Source of the DNA: Streptomyces olivaceus
GTDB taxonomy: Bacteria; Actinomycetota; Actinomycetes; Streptomycetales; Streptomycetaceae
Direction of reading: 5' to 3'
NCBI RefSeq assembly: GCF_000721235.1
Contig: NZ_JOFH01000034.1
Location: forward strand, 39,861-103,860
Length of the DNA: 64,000 bases
The first letter of the stretch is position 1. Each line of letters begins with the position of its first letter. A program made the translations under genes and the position numbers. The notes under the pieces are model-generated. The model did no database searches. It saw only the letters and a list, made by a program, of their open reading frames with translations, and had not been told where the DNA came from. Below are positions 17,693 to 26,023 of this stretch, piece after piece.

Positions 17693-19896
17693 TACGCCAA
17701 CGAAGAATGTGGGCCGCGCTGCTGGCCGGCCTGCTGATGATGCTCGGGCTGCAGGCGACGTCCGCCTCCGGGCAGCCGGCGCAGGCACCCGCCGCGGCCG
17801 CCGCCGACCAGGTCCTGACCTGGACGGCGGGCGACGACATCACCCAGTACACGTCGGCGCCCGAGACGGCGGTGGCCGGTCCGGCCACGATCGTCTTCGA
17901 GAACAGTGAGGCCACCGGCAACACGACCAGCATGCCGCACACGCTGACCTTCGTGACCAGCGACCCCGCCTACAACCAGGACGTCCAGCTGAACATCCTG
18001 GCCAACCCGGGCGACGCCCAGGGCGGCAAGCACACGGCCGAGGTCACCCTCACCCCGGGCACGTACAAGTACCACTGCACGATCCCCGGCCACGGGGAGA
18101 TGCAGGGCGAGCTCGTGGTGACCGAGGGCGGGGGCGGCGAGGACACCACCGCGCCCGAGACCTCGGCGGAGGTGGGCGGCACGCAGAACGCCGACGGCGC
18201 CTACGTGGGCTCCGCGACCGTGACGCTCGCCGCCACCGACGAGGGCGGCTCCGGCGTCGAGCGGATCGAGTACACGCTCGGCGGCGACGACGCCTGGCAG
18301 CCGTACACCACGCCGGTCGTCGTCGACCAGGTCGGTGAACACACCGTGCGCTACCGGGCGTTCGACAAGGCGGGCAACGCCGCCGAGGAGAAGAGCGTCG
18401 ACTTCACCGTGGTCGCCCCGGACACCGACGACACGGACCCGCCGGAGACCTCGGCGACCGTCAGCGGTGAACAGGACCCCGACGGCGCGTACATCGACAT
18501 GGCGACGGTGACCGTCACCGCCTCCGACACCGGTTCCGGCGTCAACACCATCGAGTACGCGGTCGGCGACGGCGCCTGGACGGCGTACACGGCGCCGGTC
18601 ATGGTGCACGAGGTCGGCGAGCACACCGTGCGCTACCGGGCCACCGACAAGGCGGGCAACGTCGCCGAGGAGAAGAGCGTCGACTTCACCGTGGTCGCCG
18701 CTCCCCCGCAGGACACCACCCCGCCGGTGACCGGCGCGACCGTGGACGGCACCAAGAACTCCGCCGGCGCCTATGTCGGCAGCGCGAAGGTGACCGTGAG
18801 CGCCACGGACGAGGGCGGTTCCGGCGTCGCCGGTGTGGAGTACTCGCTCGACGCCGGGCCCTACCTGGCGTACACCGACCCGGTGGTCGTCGACCGCGTG
18901 GGCCGGCACACCGTGGCGTACCGGGCGAGCGACCAGGCCGGCAACACCTCCGAGCCGGTGACCGTGAGCTTCTCGGTCGTGGCCGGCGGGGTCCCCGCGC
19001 CGCCCTGCCCGGAGTTCGACGAGCGCCAGACGGTGATCGTCGGAACGGTGGACACGGGGGTGCCGAACCGGATCACCAACAACCGGTGCCGGATCAACGA
19101 GATGATCGAGGACGAGAAGGAGTGGACGTCCCAGGCGCTCTTCCTCAAGCACGTCCGTGAGGTCGGGAACGCGCTGCGCACCGAGGGCGTCATCGACAAG
19201 CGGGAGTTCCAGGCGATCAACCAGGCCGCCAAGCAGTCCGGGATCGGTACGCCGGGCCAGACCGACGGCTACCGCGCGATCCTCGACGGCACGCAGGAGT
19301 CCTTCGCCAAGTGGGAGCACGTGGGCGGCGGTTCGTTCGGCCTGAACGCCGACGGGTCGATCACCTCCGGCACCTCGAAGGACGGTCTCGGGATGCTGTG
19401 GTTCCCGGAGCGCAAGTACGGGAACTTCTCGCTGAAGCTCCAGTGGCGTGACGACGCGGCCGGCACCGCGAACACCAACGGCGGCGTCTTCGTGCGCTTC
19501 CCGCAGGTCCACGACCACCCGGAGGAGTCGCGTCCGGAGTGGGTCGCCATCAAGTACGGGCACGAGATCCAGGCGTTCGACAGCCCGAGTGGCGACCTGT
19601 ACAAGTCCGGCTCCGTGTACGGCTTCGACCGGGTCGGCCTGGCCGGCGCGGGTGTGACGGAGAAGGGCACCTGGAACGACTACGAGATCCGGGTGGAGGA
19701 CCAGCACTACTCGATCTTCCGCAACGGTGTGCTGATCAACGAGTTCGACAACTTCGGCGGCCAGACCTTCTACCCGGAGCGCTCGGACGACCCGGGCACG
19801 GACGGGCGGCGGTTCGCCTCCGGCTACGTCGGACTGCAGGTGCACAGCACCTCGGACGTCGTCTCGTACCGGGACGTCCGGATCAAGGAGCTGTAG
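17689..19896 (+). CDS. secreted cupredoxin + three Ig-like (OmpL47-type) repeats + DUF1080 protein
   Basis: A 735-residue exported protein. After a signal peptide (about 1-38) comes a plastocyanin-like domain (about 41-145) with a complete type 1 copper set: His84 (SMPHTLTF), Cys130, His135 and Met138 (YHCTIPGHGEM). Three repeats of about 90 residues follow (about 153-430), each with DTT/DPPET..., a GSGV turn, YRA-DKAGN and VDFTVV. A Cys-containing linker leads to a DUF1080 / 3-keto-disaccharide hydrolase-like domain (about 530-735; KWEHVGGGSFGLNADGSI, FRNGVLINEFDNF). Start GTG 17689 overlaps the previous stop and follows GAGGGGGA. The domain set suggests electron transfer coupled to glycoside processing outside the cell, possibly with EpoA next door; this is inference. 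Confidence 0.85.
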   Translation: MIRQRRMWAALLAGLLMMLGLQATSASGQPAQAPAAAAADQVLTWTAGDDITQYTSAPETAVAGPATIVFENSEATGNTTSMPHTLTFVTSDPAYNQDVQLNILANPGDAQGGKHTAEVTLTPGTYKYHCTIPGHGEMQGELVVTEGGGGEDTTAPETSAEVGGTQNADGAYVGSATVTLAATDEGGSGVERIEYTLGGDDAWQPYTTPVVVDQVGEHTVRYRAFDKAGNAAEEKSVDFTVVAPDTDDTDPPETSATVSGEQDPDGAYIDMATVTVTASDTGSGVNTIEYAVGDGAWTAYTAPVMVHEVGEHTVRYRATDKAGNVAEEKSVDFTVVAAPPQDTTPPVTGATVDGTKNSAGAYVGSAKVTVSATDEGGSGVAGVEYSLDAGPYLAYTDPVVVDRVGRHTVAYRASDQAGNTSEPVTVSFSVVAGGVPAPPCPEFDERQTVIVGTVDTGVPNRITNNRCRINEMIEDEKEWTSQALFLKHVREVGNALRTEGVIDKREFQAINQAAKQSGIGTPGQTDGYRAILDGTQESFAKWEHVGGGSFGLNADGSITSGTSKDGLGMLWFPERKYGNFSLKLQWRDDAAGTANTNGGVFVRFPQVHDHPEESRPEWVAIKYGHEIQAFDSPSGDLYKSGSVYGFDRVGLAGAGVTEKGTWNDYEIRVEDQHYSIFRNGVLINEFDNFGGQTFYPERSDDPGTDGRRFASGYVGLQVHSTSDVVSYRDVRIKEL

Positions 19897-19915
19897 ACAG
19901 CCGGGAGTTCGCAGT

Positions 19916-20941
19916 TCAGTCCGGACCGGGAGCCTGCTTCCTGGCCCGGCTGGGCTGCACCCGGCTCGGCTCGCCGGGCATCTTCGGATACTCGGGCGGG
20001 TACGGCAGATCGCCGAGCCCGTGGTCGTGCTCGTCCTTCGTCGCCAGTTCGAGGAGCGCGTCGAGGGAGTACCGCGTCCCGTCCATGCCCACGTGCACGT
20101 CGCCGAGTTCGGCGAAGCGCGCGGGCATCGTCGTGATGTCGAAGTCCTGGGGATGCGCGACCCCCACCTCGTCCCAGGTCAGCGGCGCGGACACCGGTGC
20201 GTGCGGGCGGGGGCGCACGGAGTAGGCGGAGGCGATGGTGCGGTCGCGGGCGGTCTGGTTGTAGTCGATGAAGATGCGCTCGCCGCGCTCCTCCTTCCAC
20301 CACTTGATGGTGACCCGCTCGGGCATCCGCCGTGCCGTCTCGCGGCCGACGGCGATGGCGGCGCGCCGCACCTGGGTGAAGGTCCAGCGCGGCTCGATCG
20401 GCACGAAGACGTGAATGCCGCGTCCGCCGGACGTCTTGGGCCAGCCGCGCAGACCGCCGAACTCCTCCAGTACCGCGCGCAGTTCGTGGGCGGCGCGGGC
20501 GGCGTCGTCATAGTCGGTGCCGGGCTGCGGGTCGAGGTCGATGCGCAGTTCGTCGGGGTGGTCGACGTCGTCGCGCCGTACCGGCCAGGGGTGGAAGGTG
20601 AGGGTGCCGTACTGGGCGGCCCACAGGACCGCCGCCTCCTCGGTGGGGCACATCTCGTCGGCGCTGCGTCCGCTGGGGAAGGTGATGTGCGCGGTCGGGA
20701 TCCAGTCCGGCATGCTCTTGGGCGCGCGTTTCTGGTAGAACCACTCGCCGGTGACGCCGTCCGGGTAGCGCTGGAGGGTGGTGGGCCGGTCGCGCAGGGC
20801 GCGCAGGATGCCCGGGGCGACGGCCTGGTAGTACCGGGCCACGTCGAGCTTGGTGTAGCCGTGCTCCGGGAAGAAGACCTTGTCCGGGCTGGACAGCCGT
20901 ACGGTCCGGCCGCCCGCCTCCAGTTCCACCGCTTCCGCCAT
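19916..20941 (-). CDS. LigD-type DNA polymerase/primase domain protein (NHEJ PolDom)
   Basis: A 341-residue stand-alone archaeo-eukaryotic-primase-like polymerase of bacterial non-homologous end joining. It starts MAEAVELEAGGRTVRLSSPD; DELRIDLDPQPG contains the metal-binding D-x-D, KTSGGRGIHVFVP the SGGxGxH nucleotide-binding motif, and RIFIDYNQTARDRTIASAYS the third Asp motif. It fills gaps with a preference for ribonucleotides at breaks. There is no ligase or nuclease domain; the ATP-dependent ligase is the divergent neighbour, 74 bases away. No ku gene is in this window. Confidence 0.93.
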   Translation of the reverse strand: MAEAVELEAGGRTVRLSSPDKVFFPEHGYTKLDVARYYQAVAPGILRALRDRPTTLQRYPDGVTGEWFYQKRAPKSMPDWIPTAHITFPSGRSADEMCPTEEAAVLWAAQYGTLTFHPWPVRRDDVDHPDELRIDLDPQPGTDYDDAARAAHELRAVLEEFGGLRGWPKTSGGRGIHVFVPIEPRWTFTQVRRAAIAVGRETARRMPERVTIKWWKEERGERIFIDYNQTARDRTIASAYSVRPRPHAPVSAPLTWDEVGVAHPQDFDITTMPARFAELGDVHVGMDGTRYSLDALLELATKDEHDHGLGDLPYPPEYPKMPGEPSRVQPSRARKQAPGPD

Positions 20942-21015
20942 GCGAGCCACGGTAGGCGCGGCCCGGGAGCTTCGCACATCAGGCGGACCGGGGCGTCGGC
21001 GTACAGAATCGCACC

Positions 21016-22083
21016 ATGGACCTCCCCGTCATGCCGCCCGTGAAGCCGATGCTCGCCAAGTCCGTGGCGAAGATCCCGCCGGGCATGCACTACGAGGCGA
21101 AGTGGGACGGGTTCCGCGCGATCGTGTTCCGCGACGGGGACGAGGTGGAGCTGGGCAGCCGTACGGGCAAGCCGTTGACCAGGTACTTCCCCGAGCTGGT
21201 GGCGGCGGTGCGGGAGCGGTTGCCCGAGCGGTGCGTGGTGGACGGGGAGATCGTGATCGCGCGGGAGGGGCACCTGGACTTCGACGCGCTCACCGAGCGG
21301 ATCCATCCGGCCGACTCCCGGGTGCGGACCCTGGCGGAGCGCACGCCGGCCTCGCTGGTCGCCTTCGACCTGCTGGCCCTGGACGACGAGTCCCTGCTGG
21401 GCACGGGGATGGCCGACCGGCGGGCGCTGCTGGTACGGGCGCTGGCCGGGGTGACGCCGCCGGTGCACGTGGCGCCGGCGACGGACGACGTCGAGGTGGC
21501 CCGGCGGTGGTTCGAGCAGTACGAGGGTGCCGGGCTCGACGGCGTCGTGGCCAAGCCGCCGGCCCTGCCCTACCGGCAGGACGAGCGGGCCATGTACAAG
21601 ATCAAGCACGAGCGCACGGCGGACGTGGTCGTCGCCGGTTACCGCCTCCACAAGAGCGGCCCCGTGGTCGGCTCACTGCTGCTGGGCCTGTACGACGACC
21701 GGGGCGTCCTGCAGCACGTGGGCGTGAGCGCGGCCTTCACCATGAAGCGCCGGGCGGAGCTGGTGGAGGAGCTGGAGCCGCTGCGGATGGACGACGTCCG
21801 GGGCCATCCGTGGGCCGCGTGGGCCGAGGAGGCGGCGCACGAGTCGGCGCGGCTGCCGGGTGCGCCCAGCCGCTGGTCCGGCAAGAAGGACCTGTCCTGG
21901 GTGCCGCTGCGGCCGGAGCGGGTCATCGAGGTGGCGTACGACCACATGGAGAACGGGGCGCGCTTCCGGCACACGGCCCGGTTCCGCCGCCGGCGCCCGG
22001 ACCGGACCCCGGAGAGCTGCACCTACGCGCAGCTGGAGGAGCCGGTCCGGTACGACCTGGCGGAGATCCTCGGCGGGGCGTGA
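21016..22083 (+). CDS. ATP-dependent DNA ligase (LigC/LigD-ligase type)
   Basis: A 355-residue ligase with nucleotidyltransferase and OB-fold domains. Motif I is YEAKWDGFRAIV with the adenylated Lys29; SRTGKPLTRYFPE (motif Ia), VVDGEIVI (motif III), GLDGVVAKPP (motif IV) and MYKIKHERTADVVV (motif V) follow in order. It seals nicks, probably with the divergent PolDom protein in end joining. The ATG at 21016 gives MDLPVMPPVKPMLA, the normal family start. Confidence 0.95.
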   Translation: MDLPVMPPVKPMLAKSVAKIPPGMHYEAKWDGFRAIVFRDGDEVELGSRTGKPLTRYFPELVAAVRERLPERCVVDGEIVIAREGHLDFDALTERIHPADSRVRTLAERTPASLVAFDLLALDDESLLGTGMADRRALLVRALAGVTPPVHVAPATDDVEVARRWFEQYEGAGLDGVVAKPPALPYRQDERAMYKIKHERTADVVVAGYRLHKSGPVVGSLLLGLYDDRGVLQHVGVSAAFTMKRRAELVEELEPLRMDDVRGHPWAAWAEEAAHESARLPGAPSRWSGKKDLSWVPLRPERVIEVAYDHMENGARFRHTARFRRRRPDRTPESCTYAQLEEPVRYDLAEILGGA

Positions 22084-22122
22084 CGCGGAGGCCCGAGTCG
22101 GTGGGCCCTGACGCGCTGGGCT

Positions 22123-23313
22123 CTACGGCTTCATCAGCACCTTGACCGCGCCGTCCCGCTTCTTCTGGAACATCTCGTACGCCTGCGGCGCCTGTGTCAG
22201 CGGCACGTGGTGGGTGGCGAAGCCGTCGACGCCGAGCGGGTCGCCGTCGGTCAGGTAGGGGACGATGTCGTCGCTCCAGCGCCGTACGTTGGCCTGGCCC
22301 ATGCGCAGCTGGATCTGCTTGTCGAACATGGTGAGCATCGGCATCGGGTCGGCCATGCCGCCGTACACGCCGGAGAGCGAGATGGTGCCGCCGCGGCGCA
22401 CCAGGTCGATCGCGGTGTAGAGGGCGGCGAGCCGGTCGATGCTGAACCGCTCCGCCAGCGGGCTGCCGATGGCCCGGGGCATCACCGCGGCGGTCTGCTG
22501 CACGAGCTTGGCCACGGCGCCGCCGTGCGCCTCGGTGCCGACCGCGTCGATGACGGCGTCGGGGCCGCGGCCGCCCGTCCGGTCCTGGACCGCGGCGACG
22601 AGGTCCTTCTCCTTGTCGAAGGACCGCAGGTCGAACGTCTCGACGCCCCGCGCGCGGGCCCGTTCCAGGCGCTCCGGCACGAGGTCCACGCCGAACACCT
22701 TGTCGACCCCCTTGAGCCGGGCGATCCGGCAGGCCATGTCGCCGATCGGGCCGAGGCCCAGCACGGCGACGCTGCCCCCCTCGGGGACGGCCGCGTACTC
22801 GACCGCCTGCCAGGCGGTGGGCAGCACGTCGGAGAGGTAGACGAAGCGGTCGTCGGCCGGGCCCTCGGGCACCTTGATCGGGCCGTACTGCGCCTGCGGC
22901 ACGCGCAGGTACTCGGCCTGGCCGCCGGGCACGGCGCCGTACAGGCGGGTGTAGCCGAACAGCGGGGCGCCCATGCCCTCGCCGGTGACCTGGGTGGTCT
23001 CGCACTGGGTCGGCAGCCCGGTGCCGCACATGTAGCAGTGTCCGCACGCGATCTGGAACGGCACCACGACGCGGTCGCCGGGCTTCAGGTGGGTGACCTC
23101 GGGTCCGACCTCCTCCACGATGCCCATCGGCTCGTGTCCGAGGATGTCGCCCGGTGTCATGAACGGCGTAAGCACTTCGTAGAGGTGCAGGTCGGAGCCG
23201 CACAGCCCCGACGAGGTGACGCGGATGACCGCGTCGGTGGGCTGCTCGATCCTCGGGTCCGGAACGTCCTCGATCCGCACGTCCCGCTTGCCCTGCCATG
23301 TCACTGCCTTCAT
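22123..23313 (-). CDS. zinc-dependent alcohol dehydrogenase, MDR (glutathione-independent formaldehyde dehydrogenase-like)
   Basis: A 396-residue medium-chain dehydrogenase. Catalytic zinc ligands: Cys in SGLCGSDLHLYE and the GHE of DILGHEPMGIVEEVG; structural zinc region: ACGHCYMCGTGLPTQCE. The Rossmann segment is VAVLGLGPIGDMACRIARLKG. The long form with ...GGTISLSGVYGGMADP belongs to the FdhA-like/threonine dehydrogenase-like group; substrate unknown (alcohol, polyol or formaldehyde). Start ATG 23313 follows GGAGGGAG. It is divergent from the DUF3048 lipoprotein across 201 bases containing a CATTCAGG dyad. Confidence 0.9.
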   Translation of the reverse strand: MKAVTWQGKRDVRIEDVPDPRIEQPTDAVIRVTSSGLCGSDLHLYEVLTPFMTPGDILGHEPMGIVEEVGPEVTHLKPGDRVVVPFQIACGHCYMCGTGLPTQCETTQVTGEGMGAPLFGYTRLYGAVPGGQAEYLRVPQAQYGPIKVPEGPADDRFVYLSDVLPTAWQAVEYAAVPEGGSVAVLGLGPIGDMACRIARLKGVDKVFGVDLVPERLERARARGVETFDLRSFDKEKDLVAAVQDRTGGRGPDAVIDAVGTEAHGGAVAKLVQQTAAVMPRAIGSPLAERFSIDRLAALYTAIDLVRRGGTISLSGVYGGMADPMPMLTMFDKQIQLRMGQANVRRWSDDIVPYLTDGDPLGVDGFATHHVPLTQAPQAYEMFQKKRDGAVKVLMKP

Positions 23314-23450
23314 CGCCCCGCGCTCCCTCCGTCGCCGTGCGCGTCGGTTCCGTGTGGCGGCCGGGTACCCCGGGGCCCCCGTTGCCGAACCCGGTACCGT
23401 TTCGCCCGAACAGCGGATTATCTGCCCAGTTCCGCGCGCCGTATCGGATT

Positions 23451-23472
23451 CATTCAGGTATGGGCCTGAATG
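23451..23472. promoter_or_regulatory. dyad CATTCAGG-n6-CCTGAATG in ADH/lipoprotein intergenic region
   Basis: Perfect 8-bp arms with a 6-base spacer, 43 bases before the DUF3048 start and 138 bases before the divergent alcohol dehydrogenase start. The position in an AT-richer divergent promoter region suggests an operator. Confidence 0.5.
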
Positions 23473-23514
23473 CTGCAACGAGCGCACAATCAATGACACG
23501 GGACGGGCGGACGG

Positions 23515-24492
23515 ATGGCCGGAATGCGACAGAGAACGCGCAGGCGGCGGGGTGCCGCGCTGCTGACGGCGGCGGTGGCGGCTTCGCTGGCCGCGGCGGG
23601 CTGTGCGGCGGGACCCGCCGCCGAGGACGACGGGCGGTCGCCGAAGCCCGTACGGTCGACCGGTGCGGCCCCCGCCTCCGGGCCGGTGCTCGCCGTCAAG
23701 GTCGACAACGTGCGCGCGGCCCGCCCGCAGACGGGCCTGGAGACCGCGGACGTCGTCTACGCCGAGCCGGTGGAGGCGGGCCTGAGCCGGCTGATGGCGG
23801 TCTACGCCACCGAGCTGCCCGAGTCGGTGGGGCCGGTGCGCAGCGCCCGCGAGTCCGACCTGGAGCTGCTCGGCCAGTTCGACCGGCCGACGCTGGCCTT
23901 CTCCGGCGCGCAGAGCAGACTGCTGCCGCTCATCGACAAGGCGCCCCTGCACGCGGAGCCGCCGGGCGAGGACTCCGAGGCCTACGTCCGCGACGAGGAC
24001 CGGCAGGCCCCGCACAACCTCTACCTGTGGCCCAGCCGGCTGCTCCCGGAACCCGCGGGGCGCGCGGCCCTCACCACCGGGTTCACCTACGGCAGGGCTC
24101 CCGCGGGCGGCCGGGCTCAGTCCTCGCGCACGGTCCGCTACCCCTCGGCGAGCTTCACCTTCACCTGGTCCGAGAGCCGGGACCGGTGGCTGGTCGCCAT
24201 GGACGGCGCCCCGGCCACCGCGGCCGACGGCGGGCAGCTGGCACCGGCCACGGTCGTCGTGCAGCACGTGAAGGTGCGGGAGTCGGACTTCCGCGACTTC
24301 CGGGGCAGCAACTCGCCCTACGTCGAGTCGGTGGGCTCCGGGCGGGCGGAGGTGCTGCGCGACGGGCGGAGCTACGACGCCCGGTGGAAGCGCGGTGCGG
24401 CCGGGGACGGCACCACCTTCACCACCGGGGACGGCTCCCCGCTGAACTTCGCCACGGGCCAGGTGTGGGTGGTCTTCGACGGCCGCTCCTGA
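23515..24492 (+). CDS. DUF3048 domain lipoprotein (YerB-like)
   Basis: A 325-residue exported lipoprotein: a basic N-terminus (RQRTRRRRGAALL), a hydrophobic helix and a lipobox-like AAAGC at about residues 27-31. The body has DUF3048 landmarks: LAVKVDNVRAARPQTGLETA, VVYAEPVEAGLSRLMAVY, VGPVRSARESDLELL and HNLYLWPSRLL. The role is unknown; B. subtilis YerB is a putative lipoprotein of the same family. The ATG at 23515 or 23524 could be used; neither has a strong ribosome site. Confidence 0.85.
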   Translation: MAGMRQRTRRRRGAALLTAAVAASLAAAGCAAGPAAEDDGRSPKPVRSTGAAPASGPVLAVKVDNVRAARPQTGLETADVVYAEPVEAGLSRLMAVYATELPESVGPVRSARESDLELLGQFDRPTLAFSGAQSRLLPLIDKAPLHAEPPGEDSEAYVRDEDRQAPHNLYLWPSRLLPEPAGRAALTTGFTYGRAPAGGRAQSSRTVRYPSASFTFTWSESRDRWLVAMDGAPATAADGGQLAPATVVVQHVKVRESDFRDFRGSNSPYVESVGSGRAEVLRDGRSYDARWKRGAAGDGTTFTTGDGSPLNFATGQVWVVFDGRS

Positions 24493-24526
24493 TCCCCCGG
24501 GCCCCCTGGGCGCCCGCCGGCTCCGG

Positions 24527-24991
24527 TCAGCCCGGTGCCGCCGTCGGCTCGGCCGGGTTGCGGAGCCCCTCGGCGGCGTCCGCGACCCGGCGGATCAGGT
24601 CGAAGAACACCGTCCGCTCGTCGGGGGCGAGCGGGGCGAGGAACACCTGGTTCATCCGGGCGGTGCGCACGCCGAGCCTGCGGTGGACGCGCACCCCCTC
24701 GTCGGTGGGCCGGAGCAGGGACCGGCGGCCGTCCTGCGGGTCGCGGACCTTGTCGATCAGCCCGCGGCGGTCCAGCCGGCCGACCACCTCCGCGACGGTG
24801 GACCGGTCCAGGCCCACCCGCTCCCCCACGGTGCGCTGATCGAGGCCCGGCTCGGCGACGAGGGTGTTGAGGACGGCGTACTGCGGCGAGGTCGTCTCCT
24901 CGGAGACCATCGTGTTCCACAGCAGGTAGTGCGCCTGCTGCAGCCGCCGGGCCAGGTGGCCGGGGTGGGTGGTCAGATCGACCGCTGCCAT
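24527..24991 (-). CDS. pcaV: MarR-family repressor PcaV
   Basis: A 154-residue MarR protein starting MAAVDLTTHPGHLARRLQQA. Arg15, reported as the key protocatechuate ligand in S. coelicolor PcaV, is present. The winged helix is DQRTVGERVGLDRSTVAEVVGRLDRRGL with wing DPQDGRRSLL. It represses the pca genes and is released by protocatechuate. In frame the reading extends to 25204, but start 24991 matches PcaV. It is divergent from pcaH, with a clear operator at 25141-25164. Confidence 0.93.
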   Translation of the reverse strand: MAAVDLTTHPGHLARRLQQAHYLLWNTMVSEETTSPQYAVLNTLVAEPGLDQRTVGERVGLDRSTVAEVVGRLDRRGLIDKVRDPQDGRRSLLRPTDEGVRVHRRLGVRTARMNQVFLAPLAPDERTVFFDLIRRVADAAEGLRNPAEPTAAPG

Positions 24992-25095
24992 GCGCACTCC
25001 CGTGTGGTCGCCTTCGTTGGTGCACTGACGATACACGCCACGCGTCACGTCCTCCCGCACCCACGTCACTCTGCCCGCCTTGCGGTTTGCGGGTC

Positions 25096-25124
25096 TTGAC
25101 GCCCCGGCCGCACGGTGGCAGCGT
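25096..25124 (+). promoter_or_regulatory. predicted pcaH promoter
   Basis: TTGACG (25096-25101) and CAGCGT (25119-25124) with 17-bp spacing; transcription would start near 25131, just before the PcaV operator, so bound repressor would block clearance. Confidence 0.4.
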
Positions 25125-25140
25125 GTGGGAAACCTCGCTG

Positions 25141-25164
25141 AAATACTCAGTGCCCTGACTATTT
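25141..25164. promoter_or_regulatory. PcaV operator AAATACTCAG-TGCC-CTGACTATTT
   Basis: A near-perfect dyad: 10-bp arms with one mismatch around TGCC, placed between the divergent pcaV and pcaH starts and 74 bases before pcaH. A related half-site CTGACGAT (25025-25032) lies near the pcaV start and might serve autoregulation. Confidence 0.75.
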
Positions 25165-25237
25165 GGCGGCCGTGCGGCGCCGCCTTTCCGGTGCCGATTC
25201 GCACTCCGGGGCGCTCTCAAGGGATGGGGCTTCCCGG

Positions 25238-26017
25238 ATGGACCTGACTCTCACCCAGCACGACATCGACGCGGAGATCGCGGCGGAGCACGCCGCCTAC
25301 GGGAAGCGGGTCGCCGGCGGCGCGCCCGTCGAGCACCACCCGCGCCGCGACTACGCCCCGTACCGCTCCTCGGTGCTGCGCCACCCGAAGCAGCCGCCGG
25401 TCGCCATCGACGTCACCCGGGACCCGGAGCTGGTGGAGCTGGCCTCCCCCGCCTTCGGGGAGCGGGACGTCACCGGGATCGACAACGACCTGACCCGGCA
25501 GCACACCGGGGAGCCGATAGGCGAGCGCATCACCGTCTCCGGCCGCCTCCTCGACCGCGGCGGCAGGCCCGTGCGCGGGCAGCTCGTGGAGATCTGGCAG
25601 GCCAACTCGGCCGGACGGTACGCGCACCGGCGCGAGCAGCACGACGCGCCGCTGGACCCGAACTTCACCGGTGTGGGCCGCACCCTCTCCGACGACGACG
25701 GCTTCTACCGCTTCACCACGGTGCAGCCGGGGCCCTACCCGTGGCGCAACCACGTCAACGCCTGGCGCCCGGCCCACATCCACTTCTCGGTGTTCGGCAC
25801 GGCGTTCACGCAGCGCCTGGTGACCCAGATGTACTTCCCGAACGACCCGCTGTTCCCCTACGACCCGATCCTCCAGTCGGTGACCGACGACGCCGCGCGG
25901 CAGCGGCTGATCGCGACGTACGACCACAGCCTGTCGGTACCGGAGTTCTCGCTCGGCTACCACTGGGACATCGTGCTCGACGGCCCGGACGCCACCTGGA
26001 TCGAAGAAGGACGCTGA
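25238..26017 (+). CDS. pcaH: protocatechuate 3,4-dioxygenase beta subunit
   Basis: A 259-residue intradiol dioxygenase subunit. With PcaG it opens protocatechuate to 3-carboxy-cis,cis-muconate using non-haem Fe(III). Iron-ligand motifs are visible: Tyr in SAGRYAHR, Tyr in PGPYPW, and the His pair in WRPAHIHFSVFG. RYDYAPYRSSVLRHPK-like text near residues 40-50 is the beta-subunit N-terminal signature. The ATG at 25238 was chosen over an open frame reaching 25163. First gene of the operon; pcaG follows after 6 bases. In S. coelicolor pcaI, pcaJ and pcaF precede this gene; here they are missing. Confidence 0.96.
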   Translation: MDLTLTQHDIDAEIAAEHAAYGKRVAGGAPVEHHPRRDYAPYRSSVLRHPKQPPVAIDVTRDPELVELASPAFGERDVTGIDNDLTRQHTGEPIGERITVSGRLLDRGGRPVRGQLVEIWQANSAGRYAHRREQHDAPLDPNFTGVGRTLSDDDGFYRFTTVQPGPYPWRNHVNAWRPAHIHFSVFGTAFTQRLVTQMYFPNDPLFPYDPILQSVTDDAARQRLIATYDHSLSVPEFSLGYHWDIVLDGPDATWIEEGR

Positions 26018-26023
26018 CCCGCC

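Noticed and set aside
15425..19845. Two long minus-strand frames (787 and 754 aa) over the secreted dehydrogenase and DUF1080 genes
   Set aside because: Compositional shadows of GC3-rich genes; Val/Gly/Arg-rich with no motifs, while the plus strand shows signal peptides and copper sites.
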